Assembly (NCBI RefSeq): GCF_019145475.1
Contig: NZ_JAHTKI010000003.1
Span: forward strand, 267,018-331,017
Length of the DNA: 64,000 bases
Source: Pseudomonas botevensis
GTDB lineage: Bacteria; Pseudomonadota; Gammaproteobacteria; Pseudomonadales; Pseudomonadaceae
Direction: 5' to 3'
Shown here: piece by piece, positions 1-8,966 of the stretch
Position numbering within the stretch: the first letter of the stretch is position 1
Layout: the number at the start of each line of letters is the position of its first letter
Translations under genes and position numbers: made by a program
The notes under the pieces: model-generated
What the model was told of the DNA's origin: nothing
Database searches by the model: none
Seen by the model: only the letters and a program-made list of their open reading frames with translations

Positions 1-472
1 CGGCCCGGCGGCCGTGCGTTATCCGCGCGGCAGCGGCCCGAACGCGGCCATCGAGAAAGACCTTGAACCGATCGAAATCGGCAAGGGCGTGGTGCGCCGC
101 CAGGGCAGCAAGGTCGCCCTGCTGGTGTTCGGCGTGCAACTGGCCGAAGCGCTGAAAGTCGCCGAGAAACTCGATGCGACCGTCGTCGACATGCGCTTCG
201 TCAAACCGCTGGATGAAGCCCTGGTGTGCGAAATCGCCGACAGCCACGACCTGCTGGTGACCCTCGAAGAGAACGCGATCATGGGCGGAGCCGGTGGCGC
301 GGTCAGCGAGTTCCTCGCGCGGGAGAACATCCTCAAGTCGATGCTGCACCTGGGCCTGCCGGACATCTACGTCGAGCACGCCAAACCGGCGCAGATGCTC
401 GCCGAGTGCGGACTGGACGAAGCCGGGATCGAAGCCTCGATCCGCGAACGCCTGGCCTTGCTCGACAAGTAA
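1..472 (+). CDS. dxs: 1-deoxy-D-xylulose-5-phosphate synthase, C-terminal part
   Basis: Last ~156 residues of DXS, the thiamine-diphosphate enzyme that condenses pyruvate and glyceraldehyde 3-phosphate in the MEP isoprenoid pathway. The reading frame is open to the left edge, so the N-terminus lies outside the window. Visible are the end of the transketolase pyrimidine-binding domain (RYPRGSG near the start) and the C-terminal transketolase domain, with the typical [11 protein letters not shown] and [12 protein letters not shown] segments. It ends at TAA 470-472 and is followed by a REP doublet. Family assignment is secure; completeness cannot be judged. Confidence 0.95.
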   Translation, partial: GPAAVRYPRGSGPNAAIEKDLEPIEIGKGVVRRQGSKVALLVFGVQLAEALKVAEKLDATVVDMRFVKPLDEALVCEIADSHDLLVTLEENAIMGGAGGAVSEFLARENILKSMLHLGLPDIYVEHAKPAQMLAECGLDEAGIEASIRERLALLDK

Positions 473-482
473 ACACGAAACC

Positions 483-573
483 CTGTGGGAGCGGGCTTGC
501 CCGCGAAGACGGACGGTCAGTCGAAGCAATCTGGACTGACACACCGCTTTCGCGAGCAATCCCGCTCCCACAG
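483..573. repeat. REP doublet (REPIN-like)
   Basis: Two inverted copies of a Pseudomonas REP: CTGTGGGAGCGGG at 483-495 and its exact complement CCCGCTCCCACAG at 561-573, each followed inward by the GCTTGCCCGCGAA-type core (degenerate in the right arm). It lies between dxs and the btuB-like gene and fills most of that intergenic space. Confidence 0.85.
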
Positions 574-618
574 TCGTTTGTGCAGCCTCCAAAATTCAAT
601 TCGCCTCACGGATCACCG

Positions 619-2478
619 ATGAACCTCCCGCGCTACGCCCTGCCCCTCTTCCTGCTGCCTGCCACCAATGTCCTCGCCGACACCTTCGAGCGCGATCAGG
701 CCCTGAAGCTGCCGGACGTGGTGATCAGCGCCAATCGCCAGGTCGAGGCGCGCAACGACAGCAGCGCGGCCAACACCGTGTTCACCCGCGAGGACATCGA
801 CCGCCTGCAACCGCGCAGTGTCACCGACCTGCTGCAGCGCGTGCCGGGCGTGCAAGTGGCGCAGGCCGGCGGGCGTGGCAGTCTGCCGGGGATCTACATT
901 CGCGGCACGCAATCGGCGCAGAGCCTGGTGCTGGTGGACGGCCAGCGTATCGGCAACGCGACTTCCGGCGACAGCAACCTGCAACATCTCAACATCGAGC
1001 AGATCGAACGGGTTGAAGTGTTGCGCGGTTCACGCTCGGTGATTTACGGCAGCGACGCGATTGGCGGGGTGATTCAGATCTTCACCCGGCGCGGCAGCGA
1101 ACAAGGCTTGCAGCCACGGATGCACATCGGTTTCGGCAGCAACCAGACCTGGGAGCGCAGCCTGGGTCTGTCCGGTGGCGACGAGCAAACCCGCTTCAAC
1201 CTCGGCGCCAGCCTCGATGAAACCGCCGGGATCGACCGCTCGCACCAGTCCTATCCCAGCGACAGCGATCACGATGCCTACCGCAACCGGTCGGTCAGCC
1301 TGAGCCTTAGCCATGCGCTGAGCGACGACATCGAAATCGGCGCCAACCTGCTGGATAACCACGGCAAAAGCGAATTCGACAGCCCATTCGGGCCGTCCCA
1401 GCAGCAGCCCTACAGCGATTTCGACGTCAGCAGCCTCAGCAGCTACGTCGATGCCCGGGTCAACGAAACCTGGAAAACCCGCCTCGAGTTCGGCCACAGC
1501 GAAAACCGCGAAAAGACCTTCGACAAGCTCAACGACGAACGTTCGGTGTTCAATACCTACCGCGACTCGGTGACCTGGCAGAACGATTTGACCCTGGACG
1601 CACGCAACAGCCTGATCCTGGGCGGCGACTGGTACGAAGACCGGGTCAACAGCAGCACCGCATTCGATGAGGACAGCCGCTGGAACCGCGCAGCGTTTAT
1701 CCAGCACCGTTATCAGGCCGACAGTTTCTCCACGGAGCTGGGCCTGCGTCACGACGACAACCAGCAGTTCGGCAGCCAGAACACCTGGAGCGGCACGTTC
1801 ACCCTGCCGCTGAACCCGGACAACGATGTGTTGCTGAGCTACAGCGAAGGCTTTCGCGCGCCGACCTTCAACAACCTGTATTACCCGCTTTTCAGCAACC
1901 CGAATCTGAAACCGGAGACATCGAAAAGCTACGAACTGCAATGGCGCAGCCAGCTCAGCGACAGCAGCCGCCTGGAAGCTTCGCTGTACCGGACCGATCT
2001 GCAGGACGCGATCATCTTCGGCAGCGACTCACGTCCGCAGAACGTTGCCTCGGCGCGAATCAACGGTTTTGAAGCGGCGCTGAAACAGGAACTGTTCGAC
2101 TGGCAGAGCAACCTCGGCGTGGCAATCATCGATCCCCGCGACCGTGACAGCGGCCACACCCTCACCCGTCGGGCCCGCCGCACAGTGAGCTGGGATCTGG
2201 ATCGGCAATTCGACCGCCTCGGCCTCGGCGCCAGTTGGCAGGCCGTGAGCGGCAGTTACGACGATATCGACAACACCCGGCGATTGGGCGGCTATGCCCT
2301 GTTCGGACTGCGTGGCAGTTGGGCGCTGAGCCGTGAGATCAAACTGGATCTGAAGGTCGACAACGTGCTGGACAAGAATTACAGCCGCGCGCTGTACAGC
2401 CATGACGGGAGTCAGTACGGCTATCGCGAAGAAGGTCGGGCCTTTATGTTCGGGGTGACCTGGACGCCGGAAATCTGA
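619..2478 (+). CDS. btuB: TonB-dependent outer-membrane receptor, BtuB-like
   Basis: 619-residue outer-membrane receptor predicted to import cobalamin using TonB energy. Start ATG 619 gives a signal peptide (residues 1-20, ending NVLA), then a TonB-box-like DVVISA near residue 33, a plug domain (VPGVQV, IYIRGT, IERVEVLRG, YGSDAIGGVIQI) and a long beta-barrel rich in alternating aromatic and polar residues. The frame stays open far upstream inside dxs, but only the 619 start gives a signal sequence. It converges on a BtuF-like binding protein gene, which supports vitamin B12 as substrate. I see no cobalamin riboswitch in the 146 bp upstream. A siderophore receptor is a less likely alternative. 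Confidence 0.8.
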   Translation: MNLPRYALPLFLLPATNVLADTFERDQALKLPDVVISANRQVEARNDSSAANTVFTREDIDRLQPRSVTDLLQRVPGVQVAQAGGRGSLPGIYIRGTQSAQSLVLVDGQRIGNATSGDSNLQHLNIEQIERVEVLRGSRSVIYGSDAIGGVIQIFTRRGSEQGLQPRMHIGFGSNQTWERSLGLSGGDEQTRFNLGASLDETAGIDRSHQSYPSDSDHDAYRNRSVSLSLSHALSDDIEIGANLLDNHGKSEFDSPFGPSQQQPYSDFDVSSLSSYVDARVNETWKTRLEFGHSENREKTFDKLNDERSVFNTYRDSVTWQNDLTLDARNSLILGGDWYEDRVNSSTAFDEDSRWNRAAFIQHRYQADSFSTELGLRHDDNQQFGSQNTWSGTFTLPLNPDNDVLLSYSEGFRAPTFNNLYYPLFSNPNLKPETSKSYELQWRSQLSDSSRLEASLYRTDLQDAIIFGSDSRPQNVASARINGFEAALKQELFDWQSNLGVAIIDPRDRDSGHTLTRRARRTVSWDLDRQFDRLGLGASWQAVSGSYDDIDNTRRLGGYALFGLRGSWALSREIKLDLKVDNVLDKNYSRALYSHDGSQYGYREEGRAFMFGVTWTPEI

Positions 2479-2502
2479 CCGGGAATCTGCATCGTCAGGA
2501 CT

Positions 2503-2533
2503 GGCCTCTTCGCGGGCTGCTCGCGAAGAGGCC
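2503..2533. terminator. Hairpin between convergent genes
   Basis: Perfect 12-bp inverted repeat GGCCTCTTCGCG / CGCGAAGAGGCC with a 7-nt loop, between the stops of the btuB-like and btuF-like genes. No clear T-run follows on either strand. The core (TTCGCG...CGCGAA) resembles a REP unit, so this may be a single REP acting as a transcript end. Confidence 0.5.
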
Positions 2534-2541
2534 GCGCGGTT

Positions 2542-3342
2542 TCAGCGCCCAGGCGCGATCAATTGGCAGAGCCTGGCCGTTGCTTCAATCATCTGCCCGC
2601 TCGGCCGCTCCAGACCTTTATCGGTCACCAACAGCAACTGCCCGCGCTTCACCGCCGCCACTTGTGGCCAGGCTTTCCACGCGTCGAGTTGAGCCTGATC
2701 CCCCGCCAGAATCACCTCGGGATTACGCTGTAACACCGCTTCGACGCTGACCTGCGGCGCCGGCAGTTGCAGATCGGCAAACACATTGCTTGCGCCGCAG
2801 ACATCAAGCGCAGCACTGATAATCTGCCCGCCCCCCACGGTGTACAGCGGCTTGTCCCAGACCTGGTAGAACACCTGCAACGGCGTGTCCCGGTGATAGC
2901 GCTGGCGCAGTTCGTTCAGCCGCTGGCGCAGATCCGTCGCCAGTTTCAGCCCGCGCTCGGGGCGGCCCAATTGTCCGGCAATACCTTCAATCTGCGTGGT
3001 CAGTTGGTCGAAGTCATGGGGTTCGGCGACGTAGGTGGGAATGTTCAGACGCTTGAGCTGATCGCGCTGGGCCGGCCCGACACTGCCGGGCCAGAGCAGC
3101 ACCAGATCGGGTTTCAGGCTCAGCAGACGTTCGATATCGAGCTGACCGTAGCGGCCCACCGAAGGCACATCCTTGAGCGCGGCCGGACGTTCGCCGGCAT
3201 CCAGCACGCCTACCAGCAGGCCGGCGGAGTCCAGCTCAACAACGATTTCAGACAGGGACGGCGCGAGGCTGACCACCCGCAGCGCGGCCAGGCTCGGCGC
3301 GCTTGCGGCCAGCAGCAGAACCGCCAGCCACAGGCGACGCAT
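2542..3342 (-). CDS. Periplasmic cobalamin-binding protein, BtuF-like
   Basis: 266-residue helical-backbone metal-receptor family protein (BtuF/FhuD fold), predicted to carry cobalamin or a related corrinoid in the periplasm. The chosen ATG at 3342 gives [14 protein letters not shown]..., a clear signal peptide of about 19 residues. The family N-lobe follows (RVVSLAPSLSEIV, then SVGRYGQLDIERLLSLKPDLVLLW), with a C-lobe NPEVILAG segment. Its ATG overlaps the TGA of the upstream membrane-protein gene, so the two are translationally coupled to each other and, further upstream, to ribA. No BtuC/BtuD genes are nearby. Substrate is inferred from family and the convergent receptor gene. Confidence 0.75.
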   Translation of the reverse strand: MRRLWLAVLLLAASAPSLAALRVVSLAPSLSEIVVELDSAGLLVGVLDAGERPAALKDVPSVGRYGQLDIERLLSLKPDLVLLWPGSVGPAQRDQLKRLNIPTYVAEPHDFDQLTTQIEGIAGQLGRPERGLKLATDLRQRLNELRQRYHRDTPLQVFYQVWDKPLYTVGGGQIISAALDVCGASNVFADLQLPAPQVSVEAVLQRNPEVILAGDQAQLDAWKAWPQVAAVKRGQLLLVTDKGLERPSGQMIEATARLCQLIAPGR

Positions 3343-3761
3343 CAGCCGAGTTGACGCGGGATACGGTAGAGGTAGAACAGCACCGCAGTGGACAGCGCCA
3401 GCAGCATCACCGGCACCGCCTCGAGGCCGACGAACACCGCCAGCGCACCGATCCACGCCGGCAGCGCCGCGGCGAGAAACGCCGTGCGACGACGGGCCGC
3501 CAGTTCAATCCAGGCAGCGGGCTCAGCGGGGGTATCTAGGGATTTTTGCGTGGCGATCAGTGCATGTTTGTAGCGGCCGAAAAACTTCAGGCTGACAAAC
3601 ATCGAGGCCACGCCGGCGATGAACAACGGCATCGCCAGCATCGGCAGAATCCCCTCTCCCTGGCCGAACAAACCGTTGAGCACGAACAGCGGGACCAGCG
3701 CCAGCGCGAGGTATTTCCACCAGGCGACCGACAAGCGGCGGCGAACCTGTCCACGCGTCAC
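3342..3761 (-). CDS. Small multi-pass membrane protein of unknown function
   Basis: 139-residue inner-membrane protein with no family I can name. GTG at 3761 is the natural start because it overlaps the ribA stop (GTGA); the frame extends upstream but only as a shadow of ribA. Four hydrophobic segments are visible at about residues 16-33, 38-58, 94-112 and 115-132, with a basic cytoplasmic-looking N-terminus and an Arg-rich stretch (AARRRTAF) before the third. It sits between ribA and the BtuF-like gene with stop/start overlaps on both sides. That implies coordinated expression, but not necessarily a role in B12 uptake. Confidence 0.7.
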   Translation of the reverse strand: MTRGQVRRRLSVAWWKYLALALVPLFVLNGLFGQGEGILPMLAMPLFIAGVASMFVSLKFFGRYKHALIATQKSLDTPAEPAAWIELAARRRTAFLAAALPAWIGALAVFVGLEAVPVMLLALSTAVLFYLYRIPRQLG

Positions 3762-4375
3762 GAATGATCGACCTCGCCTTGATGCTCGTTGCCCATCATG
3801 TGGTCGAGCTTGTCGGCTTTGGTCGCCAGATAGAGTTTGTTGTGCGGATTGTGCCCGGTGTGCAGCGGCACGCGCTCGGCGACGACCACACCCATGTCGG
3901 TCAATGCTTTGACCTTGCGCGGGTTGTTGGTCATCAGACGCACGGACTTCACGCCCAGATGCTCGAGCATCGGCAGGCACATGGAGTATTCACGCTGGTC
4001 GGCGGCGAAGCCCAGGCGCTCGTTGGCTTCCACGGTGTCGGCGCCGCCGTCCTGCAATTCATAGGCGCGGATCTTGTTCAGCAGACCGATGCCACGACCT
4101 TCCTGGCGCAAGTACAGCAACACACCACGACCTTCACGGGCGATCGCCTTGAGGGCGGCTTCCAGTTGCGAGCCGCAGTCGCAACGCTGGCTGAACAAGG
4201 CATCACCGGTCAGGCATTCGGAGTGCAACCGGCCGAGTACCGGGGCACCGTCGGCAACCTCACCCAGGCTCAGCACGACGTGCTCGCGGCCGGTGGCTTC
4301 ATCGAGAAAACCGTGCATGGTGAATTGCGCAAAAGGCGTTGGCAGCTTGGAAGCGGCGACAAAAACGACAGGCAC
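3758..4375 (-). CDS. ribA: GTP cyclohydrolase II
   Basis: 205-residue enzyme that opens the imidazole ring of GTP to give the pyrimidine precursor of riboflavin. The three zinc-ligand cysteines are in place (C54 in HSECLTGD; C65 and C67 in QRCDCGSQ), followed by the catalytic [12 protein letters not shown] segment and MTNNPRK, and the length matches E. coli RibA. This copy matters because the RibB fusion at 7845-8936 has lost the zinc site. First gene of a three-gene overlapping unit with a small membrane protein and the BtuF-like protein. Confidence 0.96.
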   Translation of the reverse strand: MPVVFVAASKLPTPFAQFTMHGFLDEATGREHVVLSLGEVADGAPVLGRLHSECLTGDALFSQRCDCGSQLEAALKAIAREGRGVLLYLRQEGRGIGLLNKIRAYELQDGGADTVEANERLGFAADQREYSMCLPMLEHLGVKSVRLMTNNPRKVKALTDMGVVVAERVPLHTGHNPHNKLYLATKADKLDHMMGNEHQGEVDHS

Positions 4376-4512
4376 CGGTGTGCTCCTGATCTAAAAGTCT
4401 GAAGATTCGCAGGCCGGCATTGTAACAGCAGGTTCCCGCAGGCGCTTAGGCTGAATTATCGGCCATAACGATCAAAAAGTTTGATGACTGCCCTGCCGCG
4501 GGAGTGCTGGAA

Positions 4513-5244
4513 TCACTTCGCGTCGAACGGATACGGCTGCTTCCAGCGCTCGAATATCGGTTTCAGCTCGCCGCTTTTCACCAGCAGCTCCATGCGCTGG
4601 TCATAGAGCGCCAGCAATGCGCGCCCCTGCGGGGTGTCGGCGAAGCCGAGAAACAGCGGCAACTCGGCCAGATGCGAGTAGCGATATTGCCCGGGATCAG
4701 CGGCATCCCGGACCACCGCTTCGACTTCCGTCAGCGCATCGATGTAGTAATCCGCACGCCCCTGCCTGAGCATCGGCAGGATGCCGGTGCGGCGTTCGAT
4801 CTGGTTGTAGCGCTTGATATTGGGCAGATAGTTTTCATAGCGATAGCCGCGCACCCAGGCCAGACGATACTTGCCCAGCGTCGCCAGGGTCGGTATCGGA
4901 TTGCTCGCCAGGCCCAGGGCGTAGATGTGGTCGGAGTCGAAATTCCACTGCGGATACAGGACTTTCTCGGCTTCATCGCGATAGGAGCCGACCAGCGCAT
5001 CGACTTCCTTCAACTGCACCAGCCCCACCGAGCGGGTGTATGGCACGGTGCGGATATCCAGTTGCACACCCGCCGGCTCGAACACCTTGCGCAGCACATC
5101 CCAAGCCAGTCCGTGACCGTCGGCGGCGGTGTAGTCTTCCCAGTCCTCGCTGGCCAGATGAATGACCGAAGGGGGCGCATCCTGTGCCCATGCCGCCGCA
5201 CCGAGCAAGGTAAACACCACTATCGCCAACCAGCGTCGGGCCAT
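4513..5244 (-). CDS. Orphan periplasmic solute-binding protein (SBP_bac_3-like)
   Basis: 243-residue protein with a signal peptide (residues 1-20, ending AAAWA) and the two-lobed fold of family 3 amino-acid-type binding proteins (WDVLRKVFEPAG, then VDALVGSYRDEAEKVLYPQW and YYIDALTEVEAV). The start at 5244 is preferred over an in-frame ATG 21 nt upstream because GGAGA lies about 9 nt before it. No permease or ATPase genes adjoin, so it may serve a distant transporter or act as a sensor. The ligand is unknown. Confidence 0.75.
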   Translation of the reverse strand: MARRWLAIVVFTLLGAAAWAQDAPPSVIHLASEDWEDYTAADGHGLAWDVLRKVFEPAGVQLDIRTVPYTRSVGLVQLKEVDALVGSYRDEAEKVLYPQWNFDSDHIYALGLASNPIPTLATLGKYRLAWVRGYRYENYLPNIKRYNQIERRTGILPMLRQGRADYYIDALTEVEAVVRDAADPGQYRYSHLAELPLFLGFADTPQGRALLALYDQRMELLVKSGELKPIFERWKQPYPFDAK

Positions 5245-5286
5245 CCCTAGTTCTCCCACATGCATCCCTTATCTAAATCCGCAAGA

Positions 5287-5790
5287 TCAGGTGAAAATCC
5301 ATACCAGCCCTTGCATCGCCAGCCAGGCGAACACGCCGGCCAGCACGTCGTCGAGCATGATGCCGACGCCGCCATGCACATGACGATCGATCCAGCGGAT
5401 CGGCCATGGCTTGAGAATGTCGAAGAAGCGGAACACCAAAAACCCCGCGAGCAACCAGTACCAGCCTTCCGGCACCAGCCAGAGGGTGATCCACATCCCG
5501 ACCATCTCGTCCCAGACGATGCCTTCGTGGTCATGCACCCGCAGATCGTCGGCCACCTTGCCGCACAGCCAGAAGCCGAACAGCATGGTGATCCCGAGCA
5601 TCAGCCAGTAGCCCCAGTCGGGCAGCATCTGCCACAACGGAATAAAGGGTAGCGCAACTAACGAGCCCCACGTGCCCGGCGCCTTGGGCAAGGTGCCCGA
5701 GCCGAAACCGAAGGCGAGGAAATGCCAGGGATTGCGCCAGACAGAAGGCGGGACGAATTCGGCCGGAACCTGTTTCGGGTGATCGGTCAC
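5287..5790 (-). CDS. pgpA: Phosphatidylglycerophosphatase A
   Basis: 167-residue inner-membrane phosphatase that dephosphorylates phosphatidylglycerol phosphate to phosphatidylglycerol. The family signatures are present: FGFGSGTLPKAPGTWGS near the N-terminus, HDHEGIVWDEMVGMW in the middle, and FRFFDILKPWPIRWID followed by IMLDDVLAG. Hydrophobic segments lie between them. The start is GTG, overlapping the thiL stop in a GTGA junction. The thiL-pgpA pairing is typical of gammaproteobacteria. Confidence 0.95.
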   Translation of the reverse strand: MTDHPKQVPAEFVPPSVWRNPWHFLAFGFGSGTLPKAPGTWGSLVALPFIPLWQMLPDWGYWLMLGITMLFGFWLCGKVADDLRVHDHEGIVWDEMVGMWITLWLVPEGWYWLLAGFLVFRFFDILKPWPIRWIDRHVHGGVGIMLDDVLAGVFAWLAMQGLVWIFT

Positions 5791-6752
5791 GGTGTCTCCT
5801 GAAAATGTTGATAACCCCGGATTTGCGGGGTGATGTCATGGCCGTCGCGATCCAGCAGCACCACGCCCTGCCCCTCGGTCACCTGCCCGATTACATGGAC
5901 AGGCCAGCCATCTGCCAGCAGTGCCGACAACTCGACAGACGGTAAGGTGAAGGCCAGCACATAATCGTCACCGCCGCTCAGCGCGGCACGTTCGGCTCCG
6001 CGCTGGCCAAGAAAGCTCACTAGAGCATCCGACAACGGCACGCGCTCGCGTTCAACCTCAAGGCGTACCTGGGAGGCCAGCGCGATGTGGCCGCAGTCGG
6101 CGAGCAAGCCATCGGAGATGTCGAGGGCCGAAGTGGCCTTGCCGCGCAGGGCCTGGCCGAGGGCCAGTTGCGGTTGCGGCGACCAGTAATGATCGAGCAA
6201 CGGCTGCGCGATGTCCGGCGCCGTGTCTCGCTGGCCGAGCACCAGCGGCAAGGCCCCGGCGGCATTGCCCAGCTCACCGCCGACGCACAGCAGGTCACCC
6301 GGTCGGGCGCCACTGCGGGTCAGGGCCTGGCCGGCCGGGACCCGACCGAACACGGTCACGGTCAGGCTCAATGGCCCACGGGTGGTGTCGCCGCCGACCA
6401 GCGCCACGCCGCAGCTCTGCGCCATGCGGTTCAAACCACGGGCATAGGCTTGCAGCCAATCGGCGGTCACCTTCGGCAGGGTCAGGGCAAGGGTAAAAGC
6501 GACGGGCGTGGCGCCCATGGCAGCGAGATCGCTGACCGCCACGGCCAGCGAGCGCTGACCGAGCAGAAACGGATCGCAGGGGTCGGCGAAATGCACACCG
6601 GCCACCAGCGTATCGGTGGAAACCGCCAGTTGCTCCCCGGAGGGAACCGCCAGCAAGGCGCAGTCATCGCCGATCCCCAGGGCAACGCCCTCGCCGCCCT
6701 GCGCACAAGGCGCGGCGGCGAAGAAATTGCGGATCAGCTCAAACTCACCCAT
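5787..6752 (-). CDS. thiL: Thiamine-monophosphate kinase
   Basis: 321-residue kinase that phosphorylates thiamine monophosphate to the cofactor thiamine diphosphate. It shows the PurM-like N-terminal domain with GIGDDCALL and the STDTLVAGVHF metal-binding segment, then SDLAAMGA, VGGDTTRG and a C-terminal SALDISDGLLADCGHIA. Length is normal. ATG at 6752 follows the nusB stop by 27 nt, and its stop overlaps the pgpA GTG. Its product is also the cofactor needed by Dxs at the left edge, a metabolic link only. Confidence 0.95.
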   Translation of the reverse strand: MGEFELIRNFFAAAPCAQGGEGVALGIGDDCALLAVPSGEQLAVSTDTLVAGVHFADPCDPFLLGQRSLAVAVSDLAAMGATPVAFTLALTLPKVTADWLQAYARGLNRMAQSCGVALVGGDTTRGPLSLTVTVFGRVPAGQALTRSGARPGDLLCVGGELGNAAGALPLVLGQRDTAPDIAQPLLDHYWSPQPQLALGQALRGKATSALDISDGLLADCGHIALASQVRLEVERERVPLSDALVSFLGQRGAERAALSGGDDYVLAFTLPSVELSALLADGWPVHVIGQVTEGQGVVLLDRDGHDITPQIRGYQHFQETP

Positions 6753-6779
6753 GACTGAGACAAAGACCTCAAGCGCCGA

Positions 6780-7280
6780 TCAGCGCTTGAACGCCTTCAC
6801 TTCAGCTTCACGCAGGCGCGGGGCCAGCTTGTCGAGCACACCGTTGACGAACTTGTGGCCGTCGGTGGAACCGAAGACCTTGGCCAGTTCGATACCTTCG
6901 TTGATCACAACGCGGTACGGCACGTCGACGCGCTTGAGCAGCTCCCAGGTGGACAGGCGCAGAACCGCCAGTTCAACCGGGTCCAGCTCTTCGATCGCCA
7001 GGTCCAGGCAAGGCTTGAGCGCGGTGTCGATTTCGGTGCGGCTGGCCGGAACCCCGTGCAGGATTTCGCGGAAATACGCGCCGTCGACATCGCTGAAATC
7101 GTTATCGACCCGGAATTGCGCTTCGATCTCGTTCAGCGAAGCCTTGGCCATGTGCCATTGATACAGGGCCTGAGTCGCGAGCTGACGGGCTTCGCGGCGC
7201 TTGGCGCTTTTCGATGGCTTGCCGGCATCCGCAGGTTTCGGATCGCGCGGGTTGAAACGATCGCTATCGTCGCTAATCAC
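6780..7280 (-). CDS. nusB: Transcription antitermination factor NusB
   Basis: 166-residue helical RNA-binding protein that works with NusE (ribosomal protein S10, encoded here at 62369-62680) in rRNA antitermination. The basic N-terminal [16 protein letters not shown] segment and the C-terminal [20 protein letters not shown] and [12 protein letters not shown] segments are family hallmarks. The N-terminal extension of about 25 residues before the conserved core is charged and probably disordered. The start is GTG at 7280, overlapping the ribH stop (GTGA), which indicates translational coupling. Confidence 0.95.
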   Translation of the reverse strand: MISDDSDRFNPRDPKPADAGKPSKSAKRREARQLATQALYQWHMAKASLNEIEAQFRVDNDFSDVDGAYFREILHGVPASRTEIDTALKPCLDLAIEELDPVELAVLRLSTWELLKRVDVPYRVVINEGIELAKVFGSTDGHKFVNGVLDKLAPRLREAEVKAFKR

Positions 7281-7753
7281 TTGGCCTCCAACTGCGCCAG
7301 CAGGCTGACCATTTCCAGAGCGGACAGGGCAGCTTCAGCACCTTTGTTGCCGGCCTTGGTGCCGGAACGCTCGATGGCTTGCTCGATGGAGTCGACGGTC
7401 AGGACGCCGAAAGCGACCGGTACGCCGAACTCCATGGACACCTGGGCCAGGCCCTTGGTGCATTCGCCCGCCACGTATTCGAAGTGCGGAGTACCGCCAC
7501 GAATGACCGCGCCCAGGGCGATGATTGCCGCGAACTCGCCTTTCTGGGCGACTTTTTGCGCAACCAGCGGGATTTCGAAGGCGCCAGGTGCGCGGATGAT
7601 GGTGATGTCGCTTTCGCTAACGCCATGGCGAACCAGGGCATCAACTGCACCGCTGACCAGGCTTTCAACCACGAAGCTGTTGAAACGGCCCACTACCAGA
7701 GCGTAGCGGCCTTTAGGGGCGATGAAGGTACCTTCGATGGTCTTCAGGGTCAT
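7277..7753 (-). CDS. ribH: 6,7-dimethyl-8-ribityllumazine synthase
   Basis: 158-residue subunit of lumazine synthase, which joins the RibA/RibD-derived pyrimidine to the 4-carbon RibB product. Visible are the substrate loop [13 protein letters not shown], the active-site [12 protein letters not shown] and [17 protein letters not shown], and a C-terminal [14 protein letters not shown]. Also called ribE in Pseudomonas annotations. It lies 91 bp downstream of ribBX. I find neither an FMN riboswitch nor a clear hairpin in that gap. Confidence 0.96.
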   Translation of the reverse strand: MTLKTIEGTFIAPKGRYALVVGRFNSFVVESLVSGAVDALVRHGVSESDITIIRAPGAFEIPLVAQKVAQKGEFAAIIALGAVIRGGTPHFEYVAGECTKGLAQVSMEFGVPVAFGVLTVDSIEQAIERSGTKAGNKGAEAALSALEMVSLLAQLEAK

Positions 7754-7844
7754 TCGTCAGATCTCTTAAAGAGCCGGGACGCGTCTGTTACGCGCCCCTC
7801 AGTGATTTATTTACCGCGAACGTTCGGCCGGAAACACCCGGTCA

Positions 7845-8936
7845 TTATTCGGAGGGCACGTATTCTACAACTTCCAGATCGAAACCGGATATCGCATTGA
7901 ACTTCATCGGTGCCGACATCAGGCGCATTTTGCGCACACCGAGGTCACGCAGGATCTGCGAACCGGCACCGACGATGCTGTAGGTGGTCGGTTTTTTCAC
8001 CGCTGCCTGATCGCCGGTTTCACGGATGTGCGCCAGCAGCACGTCACCGTCGAGCGGGTGCCCGAGCAACAGCACCACGCCGCTGCCGGCCTCGGCGACC
8101 GCAGCCATGGCGGCGCGCAGGCTCCAGCGGCCCGGTTGCTTGACCATCAGCAGGTCACGCAGCGGGTCCATGTTGTGTACGCGAACCAGGGTCGGTTCTT
8201 CGGCGCAGACATTGCCCAGGGTCAGGGCCATGTGTACGTCGCCTTCCACCGAATCACGATAGGTCACCAGGTTGAATTGGCCCAGTTCGCTGTCCAGCGG
8301 CTGCTCGGCAATCCGCTGAACGGTACGTTCGTGGATCATCCGGTAGTGGATCAGGTCGGCAATGGTGCCGATCTTGATGTTGTGTTCGGCGGCGAATGCT
8401 TCGAGTTCGGCGCGACGGGACATGGTGCCGTCATCGTTCATCACTTCGCAGATCACGCCGCTCGGCTCGAAACCGGCCATGCGTGCCAGGTCGCATGCCG
8501 CTTCGGTGTGGCCGGCACGGGCCAGGGTGCCGCCGGCCTGAGCCATCAGCGGGAAAATGTGGCCAGGGCTGACGATGTCCTCGGCCTTGGCATCTTTCGC
8601 GGCGGCGGCCTGCACGGTGCGTGCGCGGTCGGCAGCGGAGATACCGGTGGTCACGCCTTCGGCGGCTTCGATCGAGACGGTGAACTTGGTGCCGAAGCCG
8701 GAACCGTTGCGCGGGGCCATCAGCGGCAGCTTGAGGGTTTCGCAGCGCTCGCGGCTCATCGGCATGCAGATCAGGCCACGGGCGTGCTTGGCCATGAAGT
8801 TGATGTGCTCGGCCTTGCAGCATTCGGCGGCCATGATCAGGTCGCCTTCGTTCTCGCGGTCTTCGTCATCCATGAGGATGACCATCTTGCCTTGGCGGAT
8901 GTCTTCAACCAGTTCTTCGATGCTATTGAGCGCCAC
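7845..8936 (-). CDS. ribB: 3,4-dihydroxy-2-butanone-4-phosphate synthase with degenerate GTP cyclohydrolase II domain (RibBX type)
   Basis: 363 residues. The N-terminal ~200 residues are a complete RibB domain (DDEDRENEGDLIMAAE acidic loop, HINFMAKHARGLIC, AGHTEAACDLARMAG), making the four-carbon riboflavin precursor from ribulose 5-phosphate. The C-terminal domain aligns in position with GTP cyclohydrolase II, but the zinc cysteines and the RQEGRGIGL motif are absent (VHNMDPLRDLL and GRWSLRAAMAAV occupy these places). It should therefore be catalytically dead there. Variants like this are known in Proteobacteria as RibBX. Start GTG with a good GGGGG Shine-Dalgarno. Confidence 0.93.
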   Translation of the reverse strand: MALNSIEELVEDIRQGKMVILMDDEDRENEGDLIMAAECCKAEHINFMAKHARGLICMPMSRERCETLKLPLMAPRNGSGFGTKFTVSIEAAEGVTTGISAADRARTVQAAAAKDAKAEDIVSPGHIFPLMAQAGGTLARAGHTEAACDLARMAGFEPSGVICEVMNDDGTMSRRAELEAFAAEHNIKIGTIADLIHYRMIHERTVQRIAEQPLDSELGQFNLVTYRDSVEGDVHMALTLGNVCAEEPTLVRVHNMDPLRDLLMVKQPGRWSLRAAMAAVAEAGSGVVLLLGHPLDGDVLLAHIRETGDQAAVKKPTTYSIVGAGSQILRDLGVRKMRLMSAPMKFNAISGFDLEVVEYVPSE

Positions 8937-8966
8937 AAGGCACCCCCTTCTTTGGGAATTTGAGCT

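Noticed and set aside
483..573. Short tandem palindromes as a CRISPR fragment
   Set aside because: Only two inverted units, no regularly spaced direct repeats; sequence matches Pseudomonas REP.
4471..4485. ATCAAAaagTTTGAT inverted repeat between the solute-binding protein and ribA
   Set aside because: The stem is only six AT-rich pairs without a T-run on the relevant strand, so it is neither a convincing terminator nor a defined operator.
7754..8966. FMN riboswitch near the rib genes
   Set aside because: The gaps ribH-ribBX (91 bp) and ribBX-ribE (30 bp) lack the conserved FMN-aptamer boxes and are too short for a full element.
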